Source: Ruminococcus sp. (lineage in GTDB: Bacteria > Bacillota > Clostridia > Oscillospirales > Acutalibacteraceae). Taken from it: a stretch of DNA of 64,000 bases. The position numbers were made by a program, and so were the translations under genes. The notes beneath the pieces are model-generated. The model was given only the letters and a program-made list of their open reading frames with translations, was not told where the DNA came from and searched no databases. The stretch lies in NCBI GenBank assembly GCA_003521625.1, contig DPHV01000031.1, positions 62,001 through 126,000 on the forward strand, read 5' to 3'. Positions 1 through 8,063 of this stretch are shown piece after piece (within the stretch, counting starts at the first letter, position 1; each line of letters begins with the position of its first letter).

Positions 1-11
1 GGAGTGGCTTT

Positions 12-350
12 ATGAGCTCTGAAAAAATTGATATTCAGAATACGGCTATTGAGGTATCAACAGAACAGTTAAGCGCAAAAGCGGCTCAGATTAAAAATAT
101 ATGTAGTGATATTTTTACGCATTTTAACAATATTGAAAAATGTGTCGAATCGTTGCCGTATTATTGGTCATCAGAAAGTGCCCGGCTTTTAAAAAAATAT
201 TTTGACGAGGATAAAAAAGAGTCGCAATCCCTGAAAGAACGATTTGAAAATCAGGTCGGCAGGCTTATTCAGATTGCAGGAGTTTATAATGACAGCGAAA
301 AGAATATTGCTTCGGATATAGAAACGCTTCCGAACAATATTATAGATTGA
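12..350 (+). CDS. WXG100-like small secreted protein (pair A, first member)
   Basis: A 112-residue, all-helical, charged protein without a signal peptide or membrane segment. That is the size and shape of WXG100/Esx substrates of type VII secretion, which form helical-hairpin dimers. The turn has W52-S-S where classical members have W-x-G. The C-terminal helix carries Y92-x-x-x-E96, matching the YxxxD/E export signal of the family. Its tail (Tyr-Asn-Asp-Ser-Glu, then Leu-Pro-Asn-Asn-Ile) resembles the tail of the protein at 1562-1906, so the two are probably paralogues. The ATG follows a GGAGTGG ribosome site at the window edge. It is 13 nt from the next gene and clearly in the same operon, which must begin outside the window. 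The family is inferred from motif and size, without a search. Confidence 0.72.
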   Translation: MSSEKIDIQNTAIEVSTEQLSAKAAQIKNICSDIFTHFNNIEKCVESLPYYWSSESARLLKKYFDEDKKESQSLKERFENQVGRLIQIAGVYNDSEKNIASDIETLPNNIID

Positions 351-363
351 CGGTGGTAATGTT

Positions 364-669
364 ATGGTAAATAAGATAAATTATGACTTTGATTTGAGCG
401 CATCTGTCATTAACAAACTCTACGAAATATCGGCAGATATTGAGAAAACAACATCGAAAAGAGCGGCAGATGACATTTCTTTGCTGTCACGGGGCTGGAA
501 CAGCGATTCGGCAGAGAGGTTTATCGGAAAATACACAGAGCTTGTCAGCGACTTTGATAAAATCTCAAAACAAATTGCTTATGAGGCTGAAGAGATAAAT
601 AGAATATCACGACATATGTATTTAATTGAAAAAGAGGCAGAGAGGCTCGCTAAAGAAGATTCTCAATAA
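364..669 (+). CDS. WXG100-like small protein (pair A, second member)
   Basis: A 101-residue helical protein with no signal peptide. The hairpin turn is G44-W45-N-S, a relaxed WXG motif, followed by an amphipathic helix (Ser-Ala-Glu-Arg-Phe). Unlike its neighbour upstream it lacks YxxxE near the C terminus and has Y86-x-x-E89 instead. In known Esx heterodimers only one partner carries the export signal, so this is plausibly the signal-less partner of the 12-350 product (inference). It resembles the product of 1918-2229 in length, position and C-terminal pattern. It starts at ATG after GGTGGTAATGTT and sits 13 nt after the previous gene and 12 nt before the FHA gene. Confidence 0.68.
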   Translation: MVNKINYDFDLSASVINKLYEISADIEKTTSKRAADDISLLSRGWNSDSAERFIGKYTELVSDFDKISKQIAYEAEEINRISRHMYLIEKEAERLAKEDSQ

Positions 670-681
670 GGATGAACGGTT

Positions 682-1221
682 ATGATATGGATACTATTGA
701 TAATTTTACTTGTTATACTGGTTTTTGCAATTGTTGCGGTGACGGCTATATATCAATCGTCGAATAAGCAGTATCATAGAAGCGACATTCACTTCTCGGG
801 AGGAGCAAACACCGACACAGGTCAGATGACATCCGATAACAACTACTTCAAAGGGATTTCCGGTGAACTGGAAGATACTATTCCAATAAGCAATTCCGCC
901 CGAAACGGAAGACCATCAGGTAAATTATCGCAAAATATTACTATCAGAAACCTCAACGATTCATCCGTTGCCAATCTGAAAATAAACGATTATCTCATAA
1001 TCGGACGCAATGACGGGGAAAAGGTTTTTAAAGTCAGCAACGATAATACAGTTTCGAAAAAGCATTGCAAGCTGTATTATGAGGTGAACAATCTTTATTT
1101 GTGCGACCTTAATTCATCGAATTATACTTACCTTAACAAAAAAAGGCTTACAAAGCCTGAAATCTGCAAAAGCGGAGACATTATAAAAGTCGGTAAAACA
1201 TATCTGAAGATAGAGTTTTAA
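682..1221 (+). CDS. Membrane-anchored FHA-domain protein
   Basis: A 179-residue protein. Residues 2-24 form one hydrophobic membrane segment, residues 25-85 a polar linker, and residues 86-179 a forkhead-associated (FHA) domain. FHA domains bind phosphothreonine peptides. The expected residues are visible: G108-R109, S125-x-x-H128 and the N144-S-S-N147 loop. The glycine that usually follows that last Asn is Tyr148. The domain should face the cytoplasm if the short N terminus is outside (inference). FHA domains occur in type VII machinery, for example at the N terminus of EssC in Firmicutes, and couple it to Ser/Thr kinase signalling. Its place between WXG100-like genes supports a regulatory or assembly role in that system. 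The exact role is not known. Confidence 0.78.
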   Translation: MIWILLIILLVILVFAIVAVTAIYQSSNKQYHRSDIHFSGGANTDTGQMTSDNNYFKGISGELEDTIPISNSARNGRPSGKLSQNITIRNLNDSSVANLKINDYLIIGRNDGEKVFKVSNDNTVSKKHCKLYYEVNNLYLCDLNSSNYTYLNKKRLTKPEICKSGDIIKVGKTYLKIEF

Positions 1222-1254
1222 GTTCTATTGCAGTTTATCTTACAGGAGGCAAAA

Positions 1255-1548
1255 ATGGATAGCGTAAAAGTCAACACTAATATGCTTCAGTATGATGTAT
1301 CATCAATGAAATCTGAAATTGAAAGTATTTCCGGTGAGATTGACAAAATGTACGAGAATATAGTCAGACTTGGAAATATGTGGAAGGGATCTGCAAATAA
1401 TGCATTCAATCAAAGCTTTTCCAAGGATTATGATGAAATGAAAGAATTTGTCAATGCGCTCAATAAAGATGTGTTGCGAATTGAAGACGAGAGAAAAGCA
1501 TATGACAGTTGTGAAAACAAAGTAATTAATCTTGCACAAAGCGTATAA
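1255..1548 (+). CDS. WXG100 family protein (EsxA-like)
   Basis: A 97-residue protein and the most canonical WXG100 member here. It has two predicted helices around W43-K-G45 with the usual following Ser-Ala-x-x-Ala-Phe, and Y83-x-x-x-E87 at the C terminus. Family members are exported by the EssC ATPase as hairpin dimers and may be substrates or parts of the apparatus. The ATG at 1255 is chosen over an upstream alternative at 1228 because an AGGAGG site lies five nt before it and because length and register then fit the family. It lacks a nearby partner of equal type and may homodimerise, as EsxA of Staphylococcus does (inference). Confidence 0.85.
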   Translation: MDSVKVNTNMLQYDVSSMKSEIESISGEIDKMYENIVRLGNMWKGSANNAFNQSFSKDYDEMKEFVNALNKDVLRIEDERKAYDSCENKVINLAQSV

Positions 1549-1561
1549 AGGTGGTGCAGTT

Positions 1562-1906
1562 ATGATTTCGAATATTATTTCAAGCCTTTTTGGCAGCATT
1601 ACAATTGAGGTTACACCGGAGGAGCTTTTCAACGCATCAGAAGAACTGATAAACGAGGCTAACCGTCTGAAACAGAGAATTGAACGGTTAAAATCGGTAA
1701 TTAACGGAACGTCTTCGTACTGGAACGGAGATGTATCAAATATGGAGAGAAGTATATATCGGAACAGATATAGAGATGCCCTCATTATGATTGAAAAAAT
1801 TAACAATTATGCTTCTGAATTAAAGACTATTGCACAGAATTACTCGGATACAGAATTGACGATAACCGAGTCGGTTCAGGAGCTTCCGTCAAATATTTTA
1901 TCGTAA
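1562..1906 (+). CDS. WXG100-like small protein (pair B, first member)
   Basis: A 114-residue helical protein with Y53-W54-N-G56 at the turn and Y94-x-x-x-E98 in the last helix, so both WXG100 hallmarks are present. The tail ends Leu-Pro-Ser-Asn-Ile-Leu-Ser and matches the tail of the 12-350 product, which points to duplication. Residues 1-15 are more hydrophobic than usual for the family, but there is no cleavage site. The ATG at 1562 lies behind a GGTGG ribosome site. It is 13 nt downstream of the EsxA-like gene and 11 nt upstream of its probable partner. Confidence 0.74.
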   Translation: MISNIISSLFGSITIEVTPEELFNASEELINEANRLKQRIERLKSVINGTSSYWNGDVSNMERSIYRNRYRDALIMIEKINNYASELKTIAQNYSDTELTITESVQELPSNILS

Positions 1907-1917
1907 GGTGATGCTTT

Positions 1918-2229
1918 ATGAGTAAAAGATATCAGATTTATTGTGACTACAGAAAGGCAATCAGCAAGGCTGACGAGCTTGTAAAATATGCAAATAAATT
2001 GCGCAGCATAGCTACTGATGAAATAAACTGTGAACCTGAAGTCCTTGAAAAAAGCTGGACAGGAACAGGCAAAGACATTATCAGCGGCAAGCTACGCAAT
2101 ACAGGCAATGATATTGTCGAGGTATCTAAAAACCTGATTAAAGTTGCTAATACCATAAAAGGAATTGCCGAGAAAAACTATCGTGCAGAAATGAGAGCAC
2201 TTGAAATTGCTCAGAATCGAGAATATTGA
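1918..2229 (+). CDS. WXG100-like small protein (pair B, second member)
   Basis: A 103-residue helical protein with W47-T-G49 at the hairpin turn. Near the C terminus it has Y88-x-x-E91 and not YxxxE, exactly as in the 364-669 product. This suggests that it is the signal-less partner of the 1562-1906 product (inference). It contains three Cys-free stretches of heptad-like helix and no signal peptide. ATG follows a GGTGATGCTT ribosome site. A sigma-A-like promoter begins just after its stop codon, so it probably closes the upstream transcription unit, although no terminator is visible. Confidence 0.7.
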   Translation: MSKRYQIYCDYRKAISKADELVKYANKLRSIATDEINCEPEVLEKSWTGTGKDIISGKLRNTGNDIVEVSKNLIKVANTIKGIAEKNYRAEMRALEIAQNREY

Positions 2230-2230
2230 A

Positions 2231-2259
2231 TTGAGATAATAAAAACAATATGCTATAAT
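2231..2259 (+). promoter_or_regulatory. Sigma-A-type promoter for the putative effector gene
   Basis: TTGAGA (2231-2236), a 17-nt spacer and a perfect TATAAT (2254-2259). The predicted start of transcription, around 2266, lies only about 10 nt before the chosen TTG start codon. The leader would therefore be very short, holding little more than the GGGAG ribosome site. Confidence 0.65.
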
Positions 2260-2275
2260 GTAGGGAGTGAGAGGA

Positions 2276-3418
2276 TTGGCACAATTTTCAGCAAATTGGA
2301 CAGGGATGAAACAAAGAGCGGCTCGTATTAAGTTTGCCAAATACAAACTGTCATATTATAATTTTCTGATTTCAATTGCAGCAAATGATTTGCCTTTTTC
2401 GAGTGGAATTAACCGTCAAATCAGAAATGCTTTAAAGAACAGCCGACAAAAGTTAAGTGCGAGCACAAATAAAATAGGACGCATAAGCGATTCCATTAAT
2501 GAAGCGGCAGATTTGTATAAAAACACAGAAAAATCTTTATCCGGAGGTTATTTATTTATATTAGCGCCTCCTAAAGGGATTAACAGTAGACTTTTTCATT
2601 TGGTTGGACCCGGAAGTAACTCAAGTGATTTTTCCAAACCCAAAGGGATAGATATTAGCTTACTAAGCGGAGAAGCATCTGTAGGTACTACGGTTATGGG
2701 ATTGTCAGCCACTGCATTGGCAAAAGGAAGTATATCAAATTTTAAAACAGATTATGGACTTACTTTGGGACAAAAATTTGATGATTCCGGTAATCTTTCT
2801 TCTCTTGGCGTTGAAGCAAAAGCGGGTGCCTCTTATTCAGTTGCTTCCGGAGAGCTTGAAGGCAGTTTGGGTATGCTTAAAGGCAATATAAAAGGCTCTG
2901 TAGGAAACGCTGCAGTAGAGGGAAAAATCGGTGCTTCGCTTGTAGATGACGGTAAATTTTCTCCTTCAATTTACGCTAAAGCTAACGCAGGAGCTTCGGT
3001 TTTAAAAGGCTCTGCTTCGTATTCCGTAGGCGATGACGAAAATAATGTTTTTACCAAGGCAGAGGGAGAAGTGCTTGGTGCAAAGGCTAATGCCGAAGGT
3101 TCTGTCGGAGTAATAACAACTACTGACAGTGACGGAACAACTCATAAATCATTTGGCGTAAAAGGCGTTGCCGGCGCAGAGGCATATATTGCTCAGGGTT
3201 CTGTTTCTCGTGGCTATACATTTATGGGAATTAAAGTAACCGGTTCAGTTTCGGGAAAAGCAGGCGGAGCAGGTGTTTCAGCAGGTGGTTCTATTACAAC
3301 AGGCGGTGTTTCAGGTGAAATTGGAGCCGGCTTGGGTTTAGGTTTAGGAATAAAAGTTGATGTAGATTGGAGCGGATTTAATCCGGGAAAGGTTTTAGAA
3401 AAGTATAAATTTTGGTAA
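2276..3418 (+). CDS. Putative type VII effector: helical N terminus with Gly/Ala/Ser-rich repetitive C-terminal domain
   Basis: About 380 residues. Residues 1-110 are helical and charged, with W8-T-G10 near the start, like the export domain of LXG/WXG effectors. From about residue 135 to 360 the chain alternates short beta-like segments rich in Gly, Ala, Ser and Val (repeats such as Lys-Ala-Gly-Ala-Ser and Gly-Ser-Val), ending in a Gly-Leu-Gly-Leu stretch and an acidic strand. From memory, similar glycine-rich tails occur at the ends of Firmicutes polymorphic toxins, where their activity is poorly defined. The TTG at 2276 is preferred because GGGAG lies 8 nt upstream. A GTG at 2267 abuts that site with no spacing. 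It has no signal peptide. It has its own promoter. No catalytic motif was recognised, so toxin function is only an inference. Confidence 0.6.
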   Translation: MAQFSANWTGMKQRAARIKFAKYKLSYYNFLISIAANDLPFSSGINRQIRNALKNSRQKLSASTNKIGRISDSINEAADLYKNTEKSLSGGYLFILAPPKGINSRLFHLVGPGSNSSDFSKPKGIDISLLSGEASVGTTVMGLSATALAKGSISNFKTDYGLTLGQKFDDSGNLSSLGVEAKAGASYSVASGELEGSLGMLKGNIKGSVGNAAVEGKIGASLVDDGKFSPSIYAKANAGASVLKGSASYSVGDDENNVFTKAEGEVLGAKANAEGSVGVITTTDSDGTTHKSFGVKGVAGAEAYIAQGSVSRGYTFMGIKVTGSVSGKAGGAGVSAGGSITTGGVSGEIGAGLGLGLGIKVDVDWSGFNPGKVLEKYKFW

Positions 3419-3482
3419 AAATAAAGTATGACTTTATTTGGTAATTAAGAATAATATTTATAAACTATTTTGGAGGTTAATT

Positions 3483-3785
3483 ATGTATAAAAATTTGTTA
3501 CCGATAGGTTCAGTAGTATTAATTAAGGGCGGAGATAAAAGAGTTATGATTTGCGGACGAATACAGTCTCGCAGCGGAGATGACAAAATTTATGATTATT
3601 CGGCATGCTATTATCCCGAAGGCATTTTAGGTGCTGATAGTTTGTTCTTTTTTAATCACGACAGTATTGAGAAGATTTTTTTCTTGGGCTTGCAGGACGA
3701 GGAAGAAATAGCTTTTCATACAAATGTTCTTGATCAACTTGGTGAACTTGAAATTAGGGACGGACAAATTGTTGAAAAAGAGTAG
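3483..3785 (+). CDS. DUF4176 family protein, type VII associated
   Basis: A 100-residue soluble protein that starts with Leu-Pro-Ile-Gly-Ser-Val-Val-Leu-Ile-Lys-Gly-Gly, then Met-Ile-Cys-Gly-Arg-x-Gln and a Tyr-Tyr-Pro-Glu-Gly motif. This is the pattern I recognise as DUF4176. From memory, DUF4176 genes recur beside LXG/type VIIb effector genes and are thought to help effector export. It is not a typical immunity protein. ATG at 3483 follows GGAGG at proper spacing. It lies 64 nt after the candidate effector and is followed by a terminator, so it is the last gene of the locus. The family call comes from motif memory and was not searched. Confidence 0.72.
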   Translation: MYKNLLPIGSVVLIKGGDKRVMICGRIQSRSGDDKIYDYSACYYPEGILGADSLFFFNHDSIEKIFFLGLQDEEEIAFHTNVLDQLGELEIRDGQIVEKE

Positions 3786-3835
3786 TTTTGCTTTTGTGTT
3801 GATGTTCAATATCTCTTTATTAATCCAATATAATG

Positions 3836-3874
3836 AAAAGGCAGGCTCATTTTGAGTCTGCTTTTTCAATTTTC
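3836..3874 (+). terminator. Rho-independent terminator of the type VII locus
   Basis: Stem 3841-3849 with 3853-3861 (GCAGGCTCA against TGAGTCTGC, one G-T pair), a three-base loop, then a T-rich run. It ends the plus-strand locus. Confidence 0.75.
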
Positions 3875-3879
3875 TCGTC

Positions 3880-3906
3880 AAAAAAAGGGCAGATGAAAAT
3901 CTGCCC
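3880..3906 (-). terminator. Rho-independent terminator of the ntp operon
   Basis: Read on the minus strand: GGGCAGAT and ATCTGCCC arms (3899-3906 with 3887-3894), a four-base loop and a run of seven T. It lies six nt beyond the ntpD stop codon and faces the preceding terminator. Confidence 0.8.
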
Positions 3907-3911
3907 CAAAA

Positions 3912-4568
3912 TCAATGTGCGGAGTAGTTATGCGCCTTGTCAAGCAGCATATCCTTGACCTTCATCAGCCTTGTGCGGCTGCTTCGGTCGTTTTCCTCAA
4001 GCTTCATTGAAATATATTTGATTGTTTCCTGATAGCGTGGAATCATAACGTGCTCAAGCGAGTTTACTCGTCTGCGTGTCTTTTCGATTTCTGCCGACAT
4101 CATTTCACAGCTCTTTTCAATCTGTGCAAGCTTTATCAGGTCGGGCAGAAGCTTTTCAAGCGACATTACAGCATCGTCAAGCTCAAAAGACGTAAACGCA
4201 AAGCCGTAGGGGAAAATATCTCCCTTGTCGTTTGTCCTTGTACCTGCCGTGAAAACAGGTGTTTCAACGCTCATAATGTTGTGTGATTCAACATCAATCG
4301 TCACCTGTTGTTTTGGTGACATCAGCGAAGCGTCAAGCGCCTGCTTTGACATAACTGCGCTTGCGTTTACAAAGTGAGCGTTACACTCTGAAAGCTCCTT
4401 TTCAATCTTTTCACGCAGTTCACGGTTTTCTCTTACAAGGTCGAGAAACTGACGCATAAGCTCGTCACGCTTATCCTTTAACATTTTATGCCCACGAACG
4501 GCGGTTGTAAGCTGTTTTTTCAGCTTTGTCAACTGCATTCGTGTGGGATTTACATTCATTATCGCCAT
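3912..4568 (-). CDS. ntpD: V-type ATPase subunit D (central stalk)
   Basis: A 218-residue long alpha-helical protein starting Met-Ala-Ile-Met-Asn-Val-Asn-Pro-Thr-Arg, the typical opening of subunit D. This forms the rotor shaft inside the A3B3 hexamer. The N-terminal and C-terminal coiled-coil helices flank a central mixed region (about residues 85-150), as in the family, and the length is normal. It is the last gene of the operon, 21 nt after ntpB, and is followed by a terminator. The N-terminal motif and the operon position make the call secure. Confidence 0.95.
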   Translation of the reverse strand: MAIMNVNPTRMQLTKLKKQLTTAVRGHKMLKDKRDELMRQFLDLVRENRELREKIEKELSECNAHFVNASAVMSKQALDASLMSPKQQVTIDVESHNIMSVETPVFTAGTRTNDKGDIFPYGFAFTSFELDDAVMSLEKLLPDLIKLAQIEKSCEMMSAEIEKTRRRVNSLEHVMIPRYQETIKYISMKLEENDRSSRTRLMKVKDMLLDKAHNYSAH

Positions 4569-4589
4569 AAATCAGCACCCTCAATGCAG

Positions 4590-5963
4590 TTATTGTTTGC
4601 CGTAGAACTCGTCAAGCATATCGTCCTTAATACGTTTCAGCTCGCTTCTCGGGAGAATTTGCAACAGTTTCCAGCCGATGTCGAGTGTTTCCTCAATTGA
4701 ACGGTTGTTATCATAGCCCTGCGATACGTACTCTCCTTCAAACGCCTCGGCAAATTCAGCGTACTTCTTATCCATATCGGTAAGAGCCGCCTCGCCGAGA
4801 ATTACCATAAGCTCTCTTGCGTCCTTACCTCTTGCGTAAGCGGCAAAGAGCTGGTTCATAGTAGCCGCATGGTCTTTTCTTGTACGGTCGGGACCAATGC
4901 CCTTGTCCTTAAGACGTGAAAGCGAGGGGAGAACGTCAATCGGTGGAGTTACGCCCTTGCGGTAAAGCTCACGGGAGAGAATAATCTGTCCCTCTGTGAT
5001 GTAGCCTGTAAGGTCGGGAATCGGGTGAGTTTTGTCGTCCTCGGGCATTGTAAGAATAGGAATAAGAGTGATTGAGCCGTCCTTTCCTTTCAGACGTCCT
5101 GCACGTTCATAAAGAGTTGCAAGGTCTGTGTACATATATCCGGGATAGCCACGTCTGCCGGGAACTTCCTTTCTTGCGGCGGAAACCTCACGCAGAGCGT
5201 CGGCGTAGTTTGTAATGTCGGTCATAATAACGAGCACGTGCATACCGAGGTCAAATGCGAGATACTCGGCGGCTGTCAGCGCCATTCTCGGAGTTGCGAT
5301 ACGCTCGATTGCAGGGTCATTTGCAAGGTTTACAAACATAACCGTTCTGTCAATTGCGCCCGTTTCCTTAAAGGACTCAACAAAGTAGTTCGACTCCTCA
5401 AAGGTGATACCGATTGCGGCAAATACAACGGCGAACTGCTCGTTCTTGCCCCTTACAGCCGCCTGTCTTGCAATCTGTGCGGCAAGCTGCGAGTGGGGAA
5501 GACCCGAAGCCGAGAAAATAGGAAGCTTCTGACCTCTTACGAGCGTATTAAGTCCGTCAATTGCGGAGATACCTGTCTGAATAAACTCCTGCGGATAGTT
5601 TCTTGCCGCAGGGTTCATCGGCGTGCCGTTAATGTCGAGTCGCTTTTCGGGAATCAGCGCAGGGCCGCCGTCAATAGGATTTCCGAGACCGTCAAATACT
5701 CGTGAAAGCATATCGGGAGAAACGGGAAGCTCCATTGACCTGCCGAGAAAACGCACCTTTGAACCTGCAAGATTTATGCCAGCCGCAGACTCAAAAAGCT
5801 GAACAAGAGCGTTGCTGCCGTTTACTTCAAGCACCTTACAGCGGCGTGTTTCGCCGTTTGGTAGCTCAATTTCGCCGAGTTCGTCATACTTTACGTCCTC
5901 AACGTCGCTAATCATCATAAGAGGGCCTGCGACCTCTCTTATTGTACGGTATTCCTTCGGCAT
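4590..5963 (-). CDS. ntpB: V-type ATPase subunit B (non-catalytic)
   Basis: A 457-residue protein matching V/A-type subunit B, the regulatory partner of A in the A3B3 head. It has the beta-barrel opening (Thr-Ile-Arg-Glu-Val-Ala-Gly-Pro-Leu). At the P-loop position it has Ser-Ala-Ser-Gly-Leu-Pro-His, the degenerate non-hydrolytic loop expected in B. It also has the Tyr-Pro-Gly-Tyr-Met-Tyr-Thr-Asp-Leu signature near residue 290. Its ATG shares one base with the ntpA stop, which points to translational coupling. The ribosome site lies inside the end of ntpA. Confidence 0.97.
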   Translation of the reverse strand: MPKEYRTIREVAGPLMMISDVEDVKYDELGEIELPNGETRRCKVLEVNGSNALVQLFESAAGINLAGSKVRFLGRSMELPVSPDMLSRVFDGLGNPIDGGPALIPEKRLDINGTPMNPAARNYPQEFIQTGISAIDGLNTLVRGQKLPIFSASGLPHSQLAAQIARQAAVRGKNEQFAVVFAAIGITFEESNYFVESFKETGAIDRTVMFVNLANDPAIERIATPRMALTAAEYLAFDLGMHVLVIMTDITNYADALREVSAARKEVPGRRGYPGYMYTDLATLYERAGRLKGKDGSITLIPILTMPEDDKTHPIPDLTGYITEGQIILSRELYRKGVTPPIDVLPSLSRLKDKGIGPDRTRKDHAATMNQLFAAYARGKDARELMVILGEAALTDMDKKYAEFAEAFEGEYVSQGYDNNRSIEETLDIGWKLLQILPRSELKRIKDDMLDEFYGKQ

Positions 5964-7729
5964 CAGTCATCACTCCTTTTCAGTACATCTGCAATTTCAC
6001 TTTCGAGCTGTGCTTCAATCTGCTCAAACTCGTCGTTAATCTTATCTTCAGGCTCGTACTTAAAACGTCCGATTCTTTCACGAACGGGAAGATTTACGAG
6101 CATTTCAATGTCAGCACCCTTGTTAAGTCCGTCAAGTGCCTTATCGTAGTAGCTTAAAATTGCACGCATCATAAGCACCTGCTTTTTCAGCGAGGTGTAG
6201 GTGTCCGTCGGGTCAAATGCGTTCTGGTGGAGGTAGTCCTCACGTATTGAACGTGCAGATTCAAGCTTGAGTCTGTCGGGAGCGGAAAGTGCGTCCATAC
6301 CAACGAGGTTTACGATTTCCTGTAACTCCGATTCGTCCTGTAACAGAGCCATAAGTCTGCCACGAAGCTCCATAAAGTCGGGAGCGGCATTTTCCTTATA
6401 CCACTCGGCAAGCTGGTCTGTGTAGAGCGAATAGCTTGTCAGCCAGTTAATTGCAGGGAAGTGACGTTTATATGCAAGATTAGCGTCAAGTCCCCAGAAC
6501 ACCTTGACAATTCTAAGAGTAGCCTGAGAAACCGGCTCGGAAATATCGCCGCCGGGAGGTGATACTGCGCCGATAACGGACAGCGCACCTTCGGTGTCCT
6601 CACTGCCGTTTACAATAACTCGTCCTGCTCTTTCATAGAACTGTGCAAGACGGCTGCCGAGGTATGCAGGATAACCCTCTTCACCGGGCATTTCTTCAAG
6701 TCGACCTGACATTTCACGCAGAGCCTCTGCCCAACGTGAGGTGGAGTCAGCCATAAGCGCAACCGTATAACCCATATCACGGAAGTATTCCGCAATAGTG
6801 ATACCTGTGTAAATTGAAGCCTCACGAGCCGCAACGGGCATATCGGAGGTATTTGCAATAAGCACTGTTCTCTCCATAAGCGAGTTGCCTGTTCTCGGGT
6901 CCTTAAGCTCGGGGAACTCGTTAAGAACGTCGGTCATTTCGTTTCCACGCTCGCCGCAGCCGATGTAAACAATAATGTCTGCTGCCGCCCATTTTGCAAG
7001 CTGGTGCTGAACAACCGTTTTGCCCGAGCCGAAAGGTCCCGGAACAGCGGCTACACCGCCCTTTGCAAGCGGGAAGAGTGTGTCAATAGGTCTCTGACCT
7101 GTTGTAAGAAGAATATCGGGAGAGAGCTTTCTCTTGTACGGTCTGCCCACACGAACAGGCCATTTTGTAAGCATTTTAATTTCGGTTTTTTCCTTGCCGT
7201 TGTCAATTACGGCAATAACATCGTCAATTGTAAAGTCGCCCTCGCTGATTTTTTCAACAGTGCCCTCAACCTTGTTCGGAACGAGGATTTTGTGCAGAAC
7301 AGCGTGAGTTTCCTTGACAGTGCCGAGCACATCGCCTGCAACAACCTTGTCACCCGACTTTACTTTCGGGGTAAAGTGCCACTTCTTGCTGTGGTCAAGC
7401 GAGGGAACGTCAACACCTCTTTTGAGGTTAGTTCCTGCAACCTTCATAATTTCGTTAAGAGGACGCTGAATACCGTCGTAAATTGAACCGATAAGTCCCG
7501 GTCCAAGCTCAACAGAAAGCGGTGCGCCTGTTGATTCAACGGTTTCGCCGGGGCCGAGTCCCGAGGTTTCCTCATAAACCTGAATGGAGGCTTTGTCGCC
7601 GTGCATTTCGATTATTTCGCCGATAAGACGCTGACTGCTTACCCTGACAACGTCGAACATATTTGCATCACGCATTCCGTCTGCAATTACCAGAGGACCT
7701 GCGACCTTTGTAATTATTCCTGTTTTCAA
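5963..7729 (-). CDS. ntpA: V-type ATPase subunit A (catalytic)
   Basis: About 588 residues, the normal length for the ATP-hydrolysing subunit. It carries the P-loop Gly-Pro-Phe-Gly-Ser-Gly-Lys-Thr near residue 230, the following Cys-Gly-Glu-Arg-Gly-Asn-Glu-Met with the catalytic Glu, and the roughly 90-residue non-homologous insertion typical of A subunits. The start chosen is TTG at 7729, giving Met-Lys-Thr-Gly-Ile-Ile-Thr-Lys-Val, because GAGGTG lies six nt upstream. Longer readings to 7783 would run inside ntpG. It lies 10 nt after ntpG and overlaps ntpB by one base. Confidence 0.96.
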   Translation of the reverse strand: MKTGIITKVAGPLVIADGMRDANMFDVVRVSSQRLIGEIIEMHGDKASIQVYEETSGLGPGETVESTGAPLSVELGPGLIGSIYDGIQRPLNEIMKVAGTNLKRGVDVPSLDHSKKWHFTPKVKSGDKVVAGDVLGTVKETHAVLHKILVPNKVEGTVEKISEGDFTIDDVIAVIDNGKEKTEIKMLTKWPVRVGRPYKRKLSPDILLTTGQRPIDTLFPLAKGGVAAVPGPFGSGKTVVQHQLAKWAAADIIVYIGCGERGNEMTDVLNEFPELKDPRTGNSLMERTVLIANTSDMPVAAREASIYTGITIAEYFRDMGYTVALMADSTSRWAEALREMSGRLEEMPGEEGYPAYLGSRLAQFYERAGRVIVNGSEDTEGALSVIGAVSPPGGDISEPVSQATLRIVKVFWGLDANLAYKRHFPAINWLTSYSLYTDQLAEWYKENAAPDFMELRGRLMALLQDESELQEIVNLVGMDALSAPDRLKLESARSIREDYLHQNAFDPTDTYTSLKKQVLMMRAILSYYDKALDGLNKGADIEMLVNLPVRERIGRFKYEPEDKINDEFEQIEAQLESEIADVLKRSDD

Positions 7730-7739
7730 ATTATACACC

Positions 7740-8063
7740 TCAATCGTTGAAGATAATATCGGAGCCGACAGCCTGTTCAACAAACGATGACAGACGTTTT
7801 AAGCCCGTACCCGTATTGCCCTTTACGCCGGGAACGGGAATAATAGCGGGAGTCAGCTTTTCTTCATAGCGGCTGCGCTCTTTTTCAACCGAATCAAACA
7901 GCTCCTCGGTAAGAAAAATAATTGCGTAATTGTCGCTGTCTGCAATATTGCGGAGAAGGTGCGGACAATCTTCGATGCTTTCGCAGGGATAGATGTCTAT
8001 TCCGATTGCGCAAAAGCCCTTTATGCTCTCGCTGTCGCCGATTACGGCAATATTTTTAGCCAT
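7740..8063 (-). CDS. ntpG: V-type ATPase central stalk subunit F (NtpG)
   Basis: About 107 residues with the Rossmann-like opening Ile-Ala-Val-Ile-Gly-Asp seen in subunit F (NtpG of Enterococcus). This binds subunit D in the rotor. An Ile-Ile-Phe-Leu-Thr-Glu strand and a conserved Pro-x-Pro-Gly near residue 85 also fit. Either ATG at 8063 or GTG at 8072 could start it. The GTG has the closer AAAGG site (four nt spacing), while the ATG gives the family-like N terminus. Both overlap the end of ntpC, so the gene is translationally coupled. Confidence 0.9.
   Translation of the reverse strand: MAKNIAVIGDSESIKGFCAIGIDIYPCESIEDCPHLLRNIADSDNYAIIFLTEELFDSVEKERSRYEEKLTPAIIPVPGVKGNTGTGLKRLSSFVEQAVGSDIIFND

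Noticed and set aside
1303..1806. Minus-strand frame of 167 codons opposite the WXG100-like genes
   Set aside because: It lies across two well-supported plus-strand genes with ribosome sites, and its translation has no recognisable domain.
3483..3785. DUF4176 protein as immunity protein of the putative effector
   Set aside because: It is a conserved soluble family that accompanies many different effectors, which does not fit a specific immunity protein.
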